The position numbers were made by a program, and so were the translations under genes. Shown here one piece after another: positions 7,505 through 15,582 of a DNA stretch of 64,000 nucleotides. Below the pieces are notes generated by a model that saw only the letters and a program-made list of their open reading frames with translations, ran no database searches and was not told the origin of the DNA. Origin of the DNA: Aquabacterium sp. (lineage in GTDB: Bacteria > Pseudomonadota > Gammaproteobacteria > Burkholderiales > Burkholderiaceae_C); assembly GCF_016195855.1 (NCBI RefSeq), contig NZ_JACPYU010000016.1, positions 1-64,000 of the forward strand. Direction: 5' to 3'. Each line of letters starts with the position of its first letter. Within the stretch, counting starts at the first letter, position 1.

Positions 7505-8523
7505 CAGGGCATGACCCTCATGTCCTTGACGAACTGGGTCGTGTAGGTCTTCCTGATGTCGACCTTGGTGGGGTCCAGCAGCTTGTGTTGCACCAGCAGG
7601 TCGTAGGTCTGCTTCATGCGTTCATCGGTGATGACGCCGATGCCGTACTTGGCCGCGTCACCGCCCATGACCGCGCCTTGTTCCTTGATCTTGCCAATGC
7701 CGTAGGCCAGCAGGTCGTCGGTCATGTTGGGGTTGTCTTTCTTGATCAGGGTGTTGCCCGGCGTGGGGTCACCTTTGAGGTAGCTCTTCCAGCCCTCCAT
7801 CGAGGCCTTGACGAAGGCAGCCACCTGCTTGGGGCGTTCCTGGATGGTCTTGACCGAGCACACCACCGTCATCGCATAAGGGGGCCAACCCTGGTCGGAC
7901 AGCATGAACACCGTGGGCTTGACCTTGCTTTCCTTCTCGATGGAGAAAGGCTCGGAGGCCAGGTAGCCTTGCTGCGCGATGTTGGGGTCGGCCAGGAAGG
8001 GCTGGATGCTGAAGTTGTAGGGCTTCATCTGTGCATCGGTGAAGCCGTATTTGGTCTTCAACCAGGGCCAGTAGGTGACCTGACCAGCGCTGCCGACCAG
8101 CAGGGTCTTGCGCTTGAGTTGCTCGAATTGCTTGACATCGGGGTGGGCCACGATCACGACCGGGTCTTTCTGGAAGGCGGCGGCCACGGTGACGGCCTGG
8201 ATGCCTTTTTCCCACACTTGGATGGTCTGCACGTCGTAGCCCATGACGCAGTCGGCCTGGCCGGCCATCATCAATTGCATCAGGTTGACCTGGGGGCCGC
8301 CCATCTTGAGCGTGACGTCCAGCCCGGCCTTGGCATACAGGCCGGTGGCCTGGGCCTGGTAGAAGCCGCCATGTTCGGCCTCGGCATACCAGTTGGTGAT
8401 GTAGGTGAATTTGTCAGCCGCTTGCGCCGCCTGGTGCGCGCACAGGGCGGCCGCGGCGCAGATCGTCAGGGTGGCCAGACGGGAGAGCGGGGAGAGCGGT
8501 TGGGCAAAAGAAGCGGGAATCAT
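7504..8523 (-). CDS. ABC transporter substrate-binding protein, NMT1/THI5-like
   Basis: A 339-residue periplasmic binding protein. I prefer the ATG at 8523 because GGAG lies about 10 bp upstream; an ATG five codons earlier (8538) is the alternative and has no ribosome-binding site. A signal peptide ends near AAQAADKF. The mature start TYITNWYAEAEHGGFYQAQATGLY is the classic NMT1-like opening, and QLMMAGQADCVMGYD follows. Relatives bind hydroxymethylpyrimidine precursors, aliphatic sulfonates or nitrate. The GQVTYWPWLK region does not let me choose among them. Confidence 0.85.
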   Translation of the reverse strand: MIPASFAQPLSPLSRLATLTICAAAALCAHQAAQAADKFTYITNWYAEAEHGGFYQAQATGLYAKAGLDVTLKMGGPQVNLMQLMMAGQADCVMGYDVQTIQVWEKGIQAVTVAAAFQKDPVVIVAHPDVKQFEQLKRKTLLVGSAGQVTYWPWLKTKYGFTDAQMKPYNFSIQPFLADPNIAQQGYLASEPFSIEKESKVKPTVFMLSDQGWPPYAMTVVCSVKTIQERPKQVAAFVKASMEGWKSYLKGDPTPGNTLIKKDNPNMTDDLLAYGIGKIKEQGAVMGGDAAKYGIGVITDERMKQTYDLLVQHKLLDPTKVDIRKTYTTQFVKDMRVMP

Positions 8524-8633
8524 GGGCGGGGGCTCCATTCAATGACGGCTATCCAGCCCCGCTTTGTACCTGAGCTTGGTCTGGCTCGCCTCGATTGTGT
8601 CCGGATTGTGGGTTTGCGTGAGGTCCGGTGAGC

Positions 8634-8666
8634 TTGACTGAGGCCCGCCAGCCACAACGATAAAAT
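8634..8666 (+). promoter_or_regulatory. Candidate sigma-70 promoter of psd
   Basis: TTGACT at 8634-8639 and a GATAAAAT element at 8659-8666 lie 33-65 bp upstream of the psd GTG. The spacer is 19-21 bp depending on register, longer than the optimum, so this is only a fair match. Confidence 0.35.
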
Positions 8667-8698
8667 GCGCGGCTTCGTTCAAATCCCCGGGGGCCCTT

Positions 8699-9541
8699 GT
8701 GTCGGATCGTCTCTTCGTGTCATTGCAGTATGTCCTGCCCAAGAAAGCCCTGACCCAACTGGCGGGCTCGCTGGCCTCGCTGCGTGGCGGTGCGGCCACC
8801 ACCCGCTTCATCCAGTGGTTCGTGGGGCGCTATGGCGTGAACATGAGCGAAGCGGCCAACCCCGACATCGCCAGCTACCCGACCTTCAACGAGTTCTTCT
8901 CGCGCCCCTTGAAGCCCGGCGCCCGCCCGCTGGCCAATGCGGACCTGATCAGCCCGGTGGACGGGGCCATCAGCCAGTTCGGCCCCATTCGCAAGGACCA
9001 GATCTTCCAGGCCAAGGGCCACGATTATTCGACCACCACCCTGGTGGGCGGTGATGCACAACTGGCGGCCCGCTTTGAAGATGGCCACTTCGCCACCCTG
9101 TACCTGAGCCCCAAGGACTACCACCGCATCCACATGCCTTGCGAGGGCAAGCTCACGCGCATGATCTACGTGCCCGGTGACCTGTTCTCGGTCAACCCGG
9201 CCACGGCGCGCGGCGTGCCCGGCCTGTTTGCGCGCAACGAGCGCGTGGTGTGCGTGTTTGAGTCAGCACGTGGCCCCTTTGTGCTGACCCTGGTGGGCGC
9301 CACCATCGTGGGCAGCATGGCCACCGTGTGGCATGGCGTGGTCAACCCGCCGCGCGGCGGCCAGGTGCGCGAGTGGCGCTATGACGATCAGGACATCCGC
9401 TTCAAGCAGGGGGATGAAATGGGGCGCTTCCTGCTGGGCTCGACCGTGGTCATGCTCTTCCCCAAGGGGCCTTTGAGCTTCAACCCGACCTGGGGGGCAA
9501 CCAAGCCCATCCGCATGGGCGAGATCATGGCCAAGCTCTGA
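8699..9541 (+). CDS. psd: Phosphatidylserine decarboxylase proenzyme
   Basis: A 280-residue proenzyme that converts phosphatidylserine to phosphatidylethanolamine at the inner membrane. The LGST self-cleavage site is at 246-249; Ser248 becomes the pyruvoyl group of the alpha chain. The charge-relay residues are visible as Asp88 (SPVDGAIS) and His145 (HRIHMP). The start is GTG, chosen because VSLQYVLPK aligns with the N-terminus of E. coli Psd and no in-frame ATG exists upstream. The C-terminus is shorter than E. coli Psd, lacking its acidic tail. It stands alone, divergent from the ABC importer. Confidence 0.95.
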   Translation: MSDRLFVSLQYVLPKKALTQLAGSLASLRGGAATTRFIQWFVGRYGVNMSEAANPDIASYPTFNEFFSRPLKPGARPLANADLISPVDGAISQFGPIRKDQIFQAKGHDYSTTTLVGGDAQLAARFEDGHFATLYLSPKDYHRIHMPCEGKLTRMIYVPGDLFSVNPATARGVPGLFARNERVVCVFESARGPFVLTLVGATIVGSMATVWHGVVNPPRGGQVREWRYDDQDIRFKQGDEMGRFLLGSTVVMLFPKGPLSFNPTWGATKPIRMGEIMAKL

Positions 9542-9598
9542 TGCCGGGCTGAAGGCGCCTGCAAATGGGCGCATCATGGCGGTGTGAAGGAGGCCTTC

Positions 9599-10627
9599 AT
9601 GAGCGCTGTCGAGACCCTGTATGCCATGCAGATGGATGGCCCGGGCCGCCCGCTGCAAAAGGTGTTGCGCGATGCCGTACCGGTCCCCGATGCGGGCCAG
9701 GTGACGATCAAGGTGCACGCCTGTGGCGTGTGCCGCACCGACCTGCACATCGTCGATGGGGACTTGCCCTTCCCCGGCCAGGCTGTCGTGCCGGGGCACG
9801 AGGTGGTCGGCACGGTGGTGGCCCTGGGGGCTGGTTTGAGCAGCGAGAGTGGCTTGCAGTTGGGGGCCCGCGTGGGCGTGCCCTGGCTGGGCTGGACCTG
9901 CGGCCGTTGCGACATGTGCACCAGCGGCCACGAGAACCTGTGCGAGCAGGCGCGCTTCACGGGCTACCAGATTCATGGCGGCTACGCGACCCATCTGGTG
10001 GCCGACGCGCGCTATGTGTTCCCCATTCCTGCCTTGTATACCGATGCGGAGGCGGCGCCCTTGTTGTGCGCGGGCCTGATCGGCTACAGGGCCTTGCGCA
10101 TGGCGGGGGAGGCTTTGCGTGGCACGCAGCCCCGCCTGGGGCTTTATGGCTTTGGCGCCGCCGCCCACCTAGTGGCGCAGATGGCCAGGTTTGAAGGCTG
10201 CGAGGTGTATGCCTTCACGCGCGAGGGCGATGCGGTCGCGCAGGCGCTGGCCCTGCAGCTGGGTGCTGTGTGGGCGGGGGCCTCCGAGCAGGCACCGCCC
10301 GTGGCCCTGGATGCAGCGCTGATCTTTGCGCCGGTGGGGGCGCTGGTGCCACTGGCGCTGCAAGCCATCCGGCCCGCCGGCATCGTGGTCTGCGCGGGCA
10401 TCCACATGAGCGACATCCCGTCCTTTCCCTATGCCTGGTTGTGGCGCGAGCGGCGCATCGTGTCCGTGGCCAACCTCACGCGCGCCGATGGCGAGGGCTT
10501 CATGGCGCTGGCGGCGCGTTGCCCCTTGCAGGTCAGCACGCACGTCTACCCCATGGAGCAGGCCAACGAGGCCCTGGATGACCTGCGGGCTGGCCGCTTC
10601 AGCGGGGCTGCGGTGCTGATGCCTTGA
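9599..10627 (+). CDS. Zinc-binding alcohol dehydrogenase family protein
   Basis: 342 residues starting at the ATG preceded by AAGGAGG at 9587-9593; the in-frame GTG at 9584 overlaps that Shine-Dalgarno and is rejected. The catalytic zinc site is VHACGVCRTDLH and PGHEVVG. The structural zinc site is a four-cysteine lobe (TCGRCDMCTSGHENLC). The nucleotide-binding domain contains GLYGFGAAAHLVAQ. This domain order matches the MDR alcohol dehydrogenase subfamily in which the structural zinc loop is retained. The substrate is not known, and the gene is monocistronic as far as can be seen. Confidence 0.87.
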   Translation: MSAVETLYAMQMDGPGRPLQKVLRDAVPVPDAGQVTIKVHACGVCRTDLHIVDGDLPFPGQAVVPGHEVVGTVVALGAGLSSESGLQLGARVGVPWLGWTCGRCDMCTSGHENLCEQARFTGYQIHGGYATHLVADARYVFPIPALYTDAEAAPLLCAGLIGYRALRMAGEALRGTQPRLGLYGFGAAAHLVAQMARFEGCEVYAFTREGDAVAQALALQLGAVWAGASEQAPPVALDAALIFAPVGALVPLALQAIRPAGIVVCAGIHMSDIPSFPYAWLWRERRIVSVANLTRADGEGFMALAARCPLQVSTHVYPMEQANEALDDLRAGRFSGAAVLMP

Positions 10628-11528
10628 TGGCCGCCTGCAGATCCAGGCTGCGGCCACAGTGGAATTGCCGTGTCGAACCCGTGACCGGGTCAACAAAGGA
10701 CAGCGCTTGAGCCAGCAGTTGCAAGGGCTGCGAGAAATCCGGCGCGACCTCCGGCGGCAAGGCCGGTAGCAGTTCAGGGTAGATTTGGTCGCCCAGGATG
10801 GGCATGCCCAAGGCCGACATGTGGGCGCGCAACTGGTGCTTCTGGCCGGTGATGGGGCTCAATCTGAAGCGCCCGAAGCCCGATGCGGACTCGATCAGCT
10901 CGATGTGCGTGTCGGCGTTGGCGGGGCCTTCGACCTCGTGCATGGCCATGAAACGTTCGCTCTCTTCCAGCCTGGATTGGTAGCGCAAGGGCAAGCTCAC
11001 CGCAGGGTTCAATGGCGCAATGGCCTCGTAGGTCTTGGTGATGGCCTTGTCCCGGAACAGGCTCTGGTAGGCATTGCGCGTGTGCGGCTGGATGGTGAAG
11101 GCCACCAGGCCCGCCGTTTCGCGGTCAATGCGGTGCATCGGCACCAGGGTGTCGATGCCCAGCTTGCGCTTGAGGCGCACCAGCAGCGTCTCCTGCAGGT
11201 AGCGGCCCTTGGGCGTAACGGGCAGGAAGTGCGGTTTGTACGCCACCACCAGGTAATCGTCCTGGAAGACCACGGCCTCATCGAACGGCACCTTATGCTC
11301 GAAAGGCAGGCTGCGCCAGTAGTACAGCTTGGTGTGCGCGCGAAACGGCGCTTGCGGGGCGATGGGCTGGCCTTGTGCATCGACCACCTCGCCCTGGCTC
11401 ATGCGCCGGGCCCAGTCCTCGCGGGGCACCGCAGGGATGCGCTCAGCCAGGAAGTCCAGCATGGTCATCCAGGGGCCGTGGGGCAGGGCGACGCAGCTGG
11501 GGCTGACACCATCGATCGTCGGCAGCAT
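10599..11528 (-). CDS. RluA-family pseudouridine synthase
   Basis: 309 residues starting MLPTIDG. This ATG lies 10 bp after the trhO stop, and the longer frame upstream is antisense-like filler within trhO. The catalytic loop is MHRIDRETAGLV, where Asp is the nucleophile-like residue of all pseudouridine synthases. The RluA-family ITGQKHQLRAHM segment follows near residue 245. No N-terminal S4 domain is seen. The target RNA (23S rRNA or tRNA) cannot be told from sequence alone. It sits directly downstream of, and probably cotranscribed with, the tRNA hydroxylase trhO, making a small RNA-modification operon. Confidence 0.87.
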   Translation of the reverse strand: MLPTIDGVSPSCVALPHGPWMTMLDFLAERIPAVPREDWARRMSQGEVVDAQGQPIAPQAPFRAHTKLYYWRSLPFEHKVPFDEAVVFQDDYLVVAYKPHFLPVTPKGRYLQETLLVRLKRKLGIDTLVPMHRIDRETAGLVAFTIQPHTRNAYQSLFRDKAITKTYEAIAPLNPAVSLPLRYQSRLEESERFMAMHEVEGPANADTHIELIESASGFGRFRLSPITGQKHQLRAHMSALGMPILGDQIYPELLPALPPEVAPDFSQPLQLLAQALSFVDPVTGSTRQFHCGRSLDLQAAIKASAPQPR

Positions 11529-11538
11529 GGCTGCTGGC

Positions 11539-12492
11539 TCAGTCCGGCTTGTCATCCTCGGCGGGCGGCGCATCAGGGCGCGCGCTGGGCACTTTGGGGG
11601 TGAAGGCCGACAGGCGGTGCGCCCGCTCCAGGCGCCACAACTCGTCGGGCACGTCGGTGCGGTAGACGTCGTCGGACGTGGTGTCGGTTTCCTGCAGGTG
11701 GGTGTCGACCGCCACGCGGTTGTCGAACACAAAGCACTCGCCTTGCCAGTCCTTGTCGGCGTCGGGCATGGCCTGGAAGTAGTTCATGATGCCGCCGTCG
11801 AGCTGGTAGACGTCCAGGCCGAACTGCTGCATCCAGGCGCTGGTTTTTTCGCAGCGCACGCCACCGGTGCAGTACATGGCCACACGCTTGCCCTGCGCCT
11901 TCCACTCGTCGGCATGGGCTTGCACATAGCCAGGGAAGTCGCGGAAGTTGCCCACGCTGGGGTCGATGGCGTTCTTGAAGCGGCCCAGGCGGTATTCGAA
12001 GCTGTTGCGGTTGTCGATGAGGACGACGTCTTCTTGCGCAATCAGCTCGCGCCATTGCTGGGGGCTCAGGTGCTGGCCTTCGTTGCGGTCAGGTACGACG
12101 CCGGTGACGCCGTCCAGGCCCAGGGCCACGATCTCTTCCTTGCGGTGCACGCGCACCTTCCAGAACGGCGGGGTGCGGCAGGCACTGCGTTTGAAGGGCA
12201 TGTCCGCGAAGGCGCCTTGCAGGCGGGGGTCTTCATGCACGGCGCGCTCGAAGGTGTCGAGTTGCTCGGTACTGCCCGCCAGCGCACCGCTGATGCCCTC
12301 GTGCGCTACCAGCACACTGCCTTTCAAAGGCTGGACCAGTTCGCGCAGGATGTCGGCCACCTGGTCCGGGTCACTCAAGGGTACAAAGCGGTAGAACGAG
12401 GTGTGCTGCAGCGCGGCCTGCTGAGTGGCAGGCTCAGGGGCCGTTGGCGCGGTGGGCGGGAGCTGGGGCGGGGACGACTTGGAGGCGGGCAT
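11539..12492 (-). CDS. trhO: tRNA uridine(34) hydroxylase TrhO (rhodanese-domain YceA family)
   Basis: A 317-residue cytosolic protein. It forms 5-hydroxyuridine at the wobble position of several tRNAs in an oxygen-dependent reaction. The N-terminal YceA/acylphosphatase-like domain (about 30-120) includes EGISGALAGS. The rhodanese domain (about 145-240) has the active-site loop CTGGVRCEK with Cys208 and Cys214, and IDNRNSFEY earlier. The first ~28 residues are Pro/Ala-rich and probably disordered. It is cotranscribed with the pseudouridine synthase 10 bp downstream. Confidence 0.93.
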   Translation of the reverse strand: MPASKSSPPQLPPTAPTAPEPATQQAALQHTSFYRFVPLSDPDQVADILRELVQPLKGSVLVAHEGISGALAGSTEQLDTFERAVHEDPRLQGAFADMPFKRSACRTPPFWKVRVHRKEEIVALGLDGVTGVVPDRNEGQHLSPQQWRELIAQEDVVLIDNRNSFEYRLGRFKNAIDPSVGNFRDFPGYVQAHADEWKAQGKRVAMYCTGGVRCEKTSAWMQQFGLDVYQLDGGIMNYFQAMPDADKDWQGECFVFDNRVAVDTHLQETDTTSDDVYRTDVPDELWRLERAHRLSAFTPKVPSARPDAPPAEDDKPD

Positions 12493-12539
12493 GCCGCTAT
12501 TGTCTCAAACGCCGCCAGCGCGTGCGCCATGGGGGGGAA

Positions 12540-13793
12540 TCAGCTCAGCAAGTCCAGCAAGGTGCGGGCCACCACCTTGGTGGCGCGGTGCAGGTCTTGC
12601 AGCACCAGGTGCTCGTCGGCACGCTTGGCGTTGGACTCGAACACCGTGCGGGGCCCGGCGCCATAAATGACGGCCGGGATGCCTTGCGCGCAGTACAGGC
12701 GCACGTCGGTGTAAAGCGGCGTGCCGCTGGTTGGGATGGGCTCACCAAAGATGGCTTCGCCGTGTTTTTGCAAGGCCTGGACCAGGGGCTCCGTGCCAGG
12801 CAGGGGGCGCAGCGAGTGGGCCAGCAGCAGGCGCTTGATGTCGACACGGATGCCGGGGAAGGTGGCCGCAGCCTCGTTGATGACGCGGCGGATGTCGGCC
12901 TCGACCACCACCGGGTCTTCTTCCGGGATCATGCGGCGGTCCAGTTTGAGCGTGACCTTGCCGGGCACGACATTGGTGTTCGTGCCGCCCTCGATGCGGC
13001 CCACATTCAGGTAGGGGTGCTGGATGCCCGGCACGCCCGAGGTGATGCCCTGGTAGACCTTGTTCTGGGCATACAGGGCATTGAGGATGGTGACGGCGCC
13101 CTGCAGCGCGTCAATCCCGGTGTGGGGAATGGCTGCATGGGCCATCTGGCCATGTACGGTCACCTCCATCTGCAGGCAGCCGTTATGAGCCGTGACCACC
13201 TCGTAGCTGAAGCCGGCGGCAATCAACAGATCGGGCTTGGTCAGCTTCTGCTTGAGCAGCCAGCCGGGGCCCAGTTCGCCGCCGAACTCTTCGTCATAAG
13301 TGAAGTGCAGCTCGACCGTGCCGTTCACGGTGGTGGGCGGCAGTTGGGCCGCGACGGCTTCCAGCGCACGCAGCGCGAAGCTGTAGGTGGCGAAGTCGCT
13401 TTTGCTGACGGCAGCGGCCCGGCCATAGAGCTTGCCGTCGGCCACCTCGCCACCATAAGGGGCATGCGTCCAGCCTTCGCCTGGTGGCACGACGTCGCCA
13501 TGCGCATTGAGTGCGATCACCCGGCCACCGTCCCCAAATCGGCGGCGCACGATGAGGTTGGTCAGGCTTTGCAGGCCATAGGCTTGGACTTCGTGTTCTG
13601 GCACGCCATAGGCTTCGGCCTGCCAGCCGAACTCATTGAGCAGGGCGGCCGTGCGTTCGGCATGCGGTGCGTTGTTGCCGGGCGGGGTATCGGTGGGGAC
13701 CTGTACCAGGGCCTGCAGGAAGCGCACCTCTTCCTCGAAGTGGGCATCGATCCATTGATCCAGTCGGGTGTAGTGCTCGGCTCGTGCGCTCAT
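12540..13793 (-). CDS. M20-family hydrolase (ArgE/DapE-like) with atypical metal ligands
   Basis: 417 residues from the ATG that overlaps the fusion gene's TGA by 4 bp (ATGA). The M20 fold is clear: NAHGD (His98, Asp100), TYDEEFGG (Glu168, Glu169), and the dimerisation domain start QMEVTVHGQMAHA. The usual bridging aspartate motif G-R-G-A-x-D-M-K is replaced by GRAAAVSKSD (124-133). The C-terminal AHxPDE motif is replaced by AKRADEHL (389-396). The metal site is therefore non-canonical. Coupling to the OHCU decarboxylase/allantoate amidohydrolase fusion suggests a substrate late in the ureide pathway, such as ureidoglycine or ureidoglycolate; this is inference. Confidence 0.85.
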   Translation of the reverse strand: MSARAEHYTRLDQWIDAHFEEEVRFLQALVQVPTDTPPGNNAPHAERTAALLNEFGWQAEAYGVPEHEVQAYGLQSLTNLIVRRRFGDGGRVIALNAHGDVVPPGEGWTHAPYGGEVADGKLYGRAAAVSKSDFATYSFALRALEAVAAQLPPTTVNGTVELHFTYDEEFGGELGPGWLLKQKLTKPDLLIAAGFSYEVVTAHNGCLQMEVTVHGQMAHAAIPHTGIDALQGAVTILNALYAQNKVYQGITSGVPGIQHPYLNVGRIEGGTNTNVVPGKVTLKLDRRMIPEEDPVVVEADIRRVINEAAATFPGIRVDIKRLLLAHSLRPLPGTEPLVQALQKHGEAIFGEPIPTSGTPLYTDVRLYCAQGIPAVIYGAGPRTVFESNAKRADEHLVLQDLHRATKVVARTLLDLLS

Positions 13794-15571
13794 AGCTGCT
13801 CCAGCAGGTGCATGAAGGCGTCCACGCAAAGCTGCGCGTCGTCATTGGTGATGGTTTCCAGCGGGTTGTGGCTGATGCCGGCATTGCCGCCGCGCACGAA
13901 CAACATGGCCTGAGGCATGCGCTCATGCAGCTTCATGGCGTCATGCCCCGCGCCACTGGGGAGCCTGAACACGGGCAGCCCCACTTTGGCCACGGCGGCT
14001 TCCCATCGGGCTTGCCAGCCTGGGTCGGAAGGTGCTGCGCTGGCTTGCATGGTGCGCTCCAGCTGGAAGCGCAGGCCACGACGCTGGCAGATGTCAGCGA
14101 GCTGTTTTTGCACGTCGGCCACCATGGCGTCGCGCTGGGCGTTGTCGGGGGCCCGCAGGTCCAGCGTGAACTGGCAGCGGCCGGGTACGACGTTGACCGA
14201 GCCGGCCGGCACCTGCAGCACACCGACCGTCCCCACCGAAGGGCCTTGGGGCAGGGCAGCATCTTGCGCCGCGCGTTGCTCGACATACAGCAGCAACTCG
14301 GCCACCGCCGCGGCAGCATCCTTGCGGCGGCCCATGGGCGTGGTGCCGGCGTGGCTGGCCTGGCCGACCACCTCGCCGGCAAAACGTGCGCTGCCGTTGA
14401 TGGCGGTGACCACGCCCAGGGGCTGGTCGATCTCGTCCAGCCAGGGGCCTTGTTCAATGTGCACTTCGACAAAACCCAGATAGCGGGCGGGATCGCGTTG
14501 CAGCTGGTCGATGTCGTCCAGGCTGGCCGAGAGGCCCGCCGATTGCATGGCCTGGCGCAGGTTGATGCCGTCTGCATCGGTCTGGTCCAGCCAGCTCGGG
14601 TCAAAACCGCCCACCAGCGCGCCCGAGCCCAGAAAGGTGGCCTTGAAGCGCTGGCCTTCTTCTTCTGCAAAGCCAATGAGCTCGATGCCGTGCTGCAGGC
14701 GGCGGCCTTGCGCATGCAGCTCGCGCACACAGGCCATGGGCACGAAGATGCCCAGCCGGCCGTCGTACTTGCCGCCGTTGCGCACGGTGTCGTAGTGCGA
14801 GCCGGTCAGCAGGCGCGGTGCACTGGGATCACTGCCATGGTAGATGCCGACCACATTGCCCACGGCATCCAGCGAGACCTCGTCAAAGCCGCATTCGCGC
14901 ATCCAGGCTTGCAGTTGGGCCGCGCAGGCCTGGTGGGCTGGCGTCATGTAGGTCACGGTCAGCTGGCCTTGCTCGGCGTAGGCCGGCTCGCTGTGGGTGG
15001 CCAGGGCCTCGGCCCAGTCCCACACCAGATTGCCCAGCACGGGCTCGGTGCCGAATTTGTCATGCAGGCGGATCTCGGCGATGCGGTGGATGTGGCGCAG
15101 GCACTCGGCGAGTTCGAAGTCTGCCGGGTTGTCGAGCCGCCGCGCAAAGGTGTCGATGATCTGCTGGCGTGTCAGGCCCAGGCCACGCGGGCCGCGCACA
15201 GCCAGGATGAAGGGCCAGCCAAAGCGCGCCTTGTAGTCGGCATTGAGTTGCTGCAGCCGGGCAAACTCTTCGGGCGTGCAATGGGTGAGGCCGGCGCGGT
15301 TTTGCTCGTTCGTGGACTCGGCCGTGAGCTGGCCTGCCACGGCGGCTTTACCGGCCAGCTCCGGGTGGGCGCAGATCAGGGCCTTCTGGCGCGGGGCGCC
15401 GGCTTGCCGCACCACCTGCGCCAGCGCGAACTTCAAATGGGCGATGGTGGTGAAGGGGCGCAAGCCCCAGGCGGTTTCGGCGATCCAGGGCGAGTGCTCG
15501 TACACCCCGTCCAGCAGGGCGACGAAACGGGGCTGGTCGGCGGCGTTGAGTTGGTCCAGCGTCAGGCTCAT
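13790..15571 (-). CDS. Bifunctional OHCU decarboxylase / allantoate amidohydrolase
   Basis: A 593-residue fusion. Residues 1-165 are 2-oxo-4-hydroxy-4-carboxy-5-ureidoimidazoline decarboxylase, with the catalytic His69 in CAHPEL, ESTNEQNRAGL and the FGWPFILAVRG loop. This part makes S-allantoin from the HiuH product. Residues ~170-590 are an M20 allantoate amidohydrolase with GSHYDTV (257-263), YDGRLG, EEEGQRF, HIEQGP and the terminal GISHNPLE, so all metal ligands are present. It converts allantoate to ureidoglycine, CO2 and ammonia. The start MSLTLDQLN is 11 bp after puuE. The two fused steps are not consecutive: PuuE acts between them. Confidence 0.92.
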   Translation of the reverse strand: MSLTLDQLNAADQPRFVALLDGVYEHSPWIAETAWGLRPFTTIAHLKFALAQVVRQAGAPRQKALICAHPELAGKAAVAGQLTAESTNEQNRAGLTHCTPEEFARLQQLNADYKARFGWPFILAVRGPRGLGLTRQQIIDTFARRLDNPADFELAECLRHIHRIAEIRLHDKFGTEPVLGNLVWDWAEALATHSEPAYAEQGQLTVTYMTPAHQACAAQLQAWMRECGFDEVSLDAVGNVVGIYHGSDPSAPRLLTGSHYDTVRNGGKYDGRLGIFVPMACVRELHAQGRRLQHGIELIGFAEEEGQRFKATFLGSGALVGGFDPSWLDQTDADGINLRQAMQSAGLSASLDDIDQLQRDPARYLGFVEVHIEQGPWLDEIDQPLGVVTAINGSARFAGEVVGQASHAGTTPMGRRKDAAAAVAELLLYVEQRAAQDAALPQGPSVGTVGVLQVPAGSVNVVPGRCQFTLDLRAPDNAQRDAMVADVQKQLADICQRRGLRFQLERTMQASAAPSDPGWQARWEAAVAKVGLPVFRLPSGAGHDAMKLHERMPQAMLFVRGGNAGISHNPLETITNDDAQLCVDAFMHLLEQL

Positions 15572-15582
15572 GCTGTGTTTCC

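Noticed and set aside
10036..10041. A third GTATAC hexamer as a possible GntR site
   Set aside because: It lies inside the alcohol dehydrogenase gene and lacks the flanking TG...CA symmetry of the two purine-locus sites.
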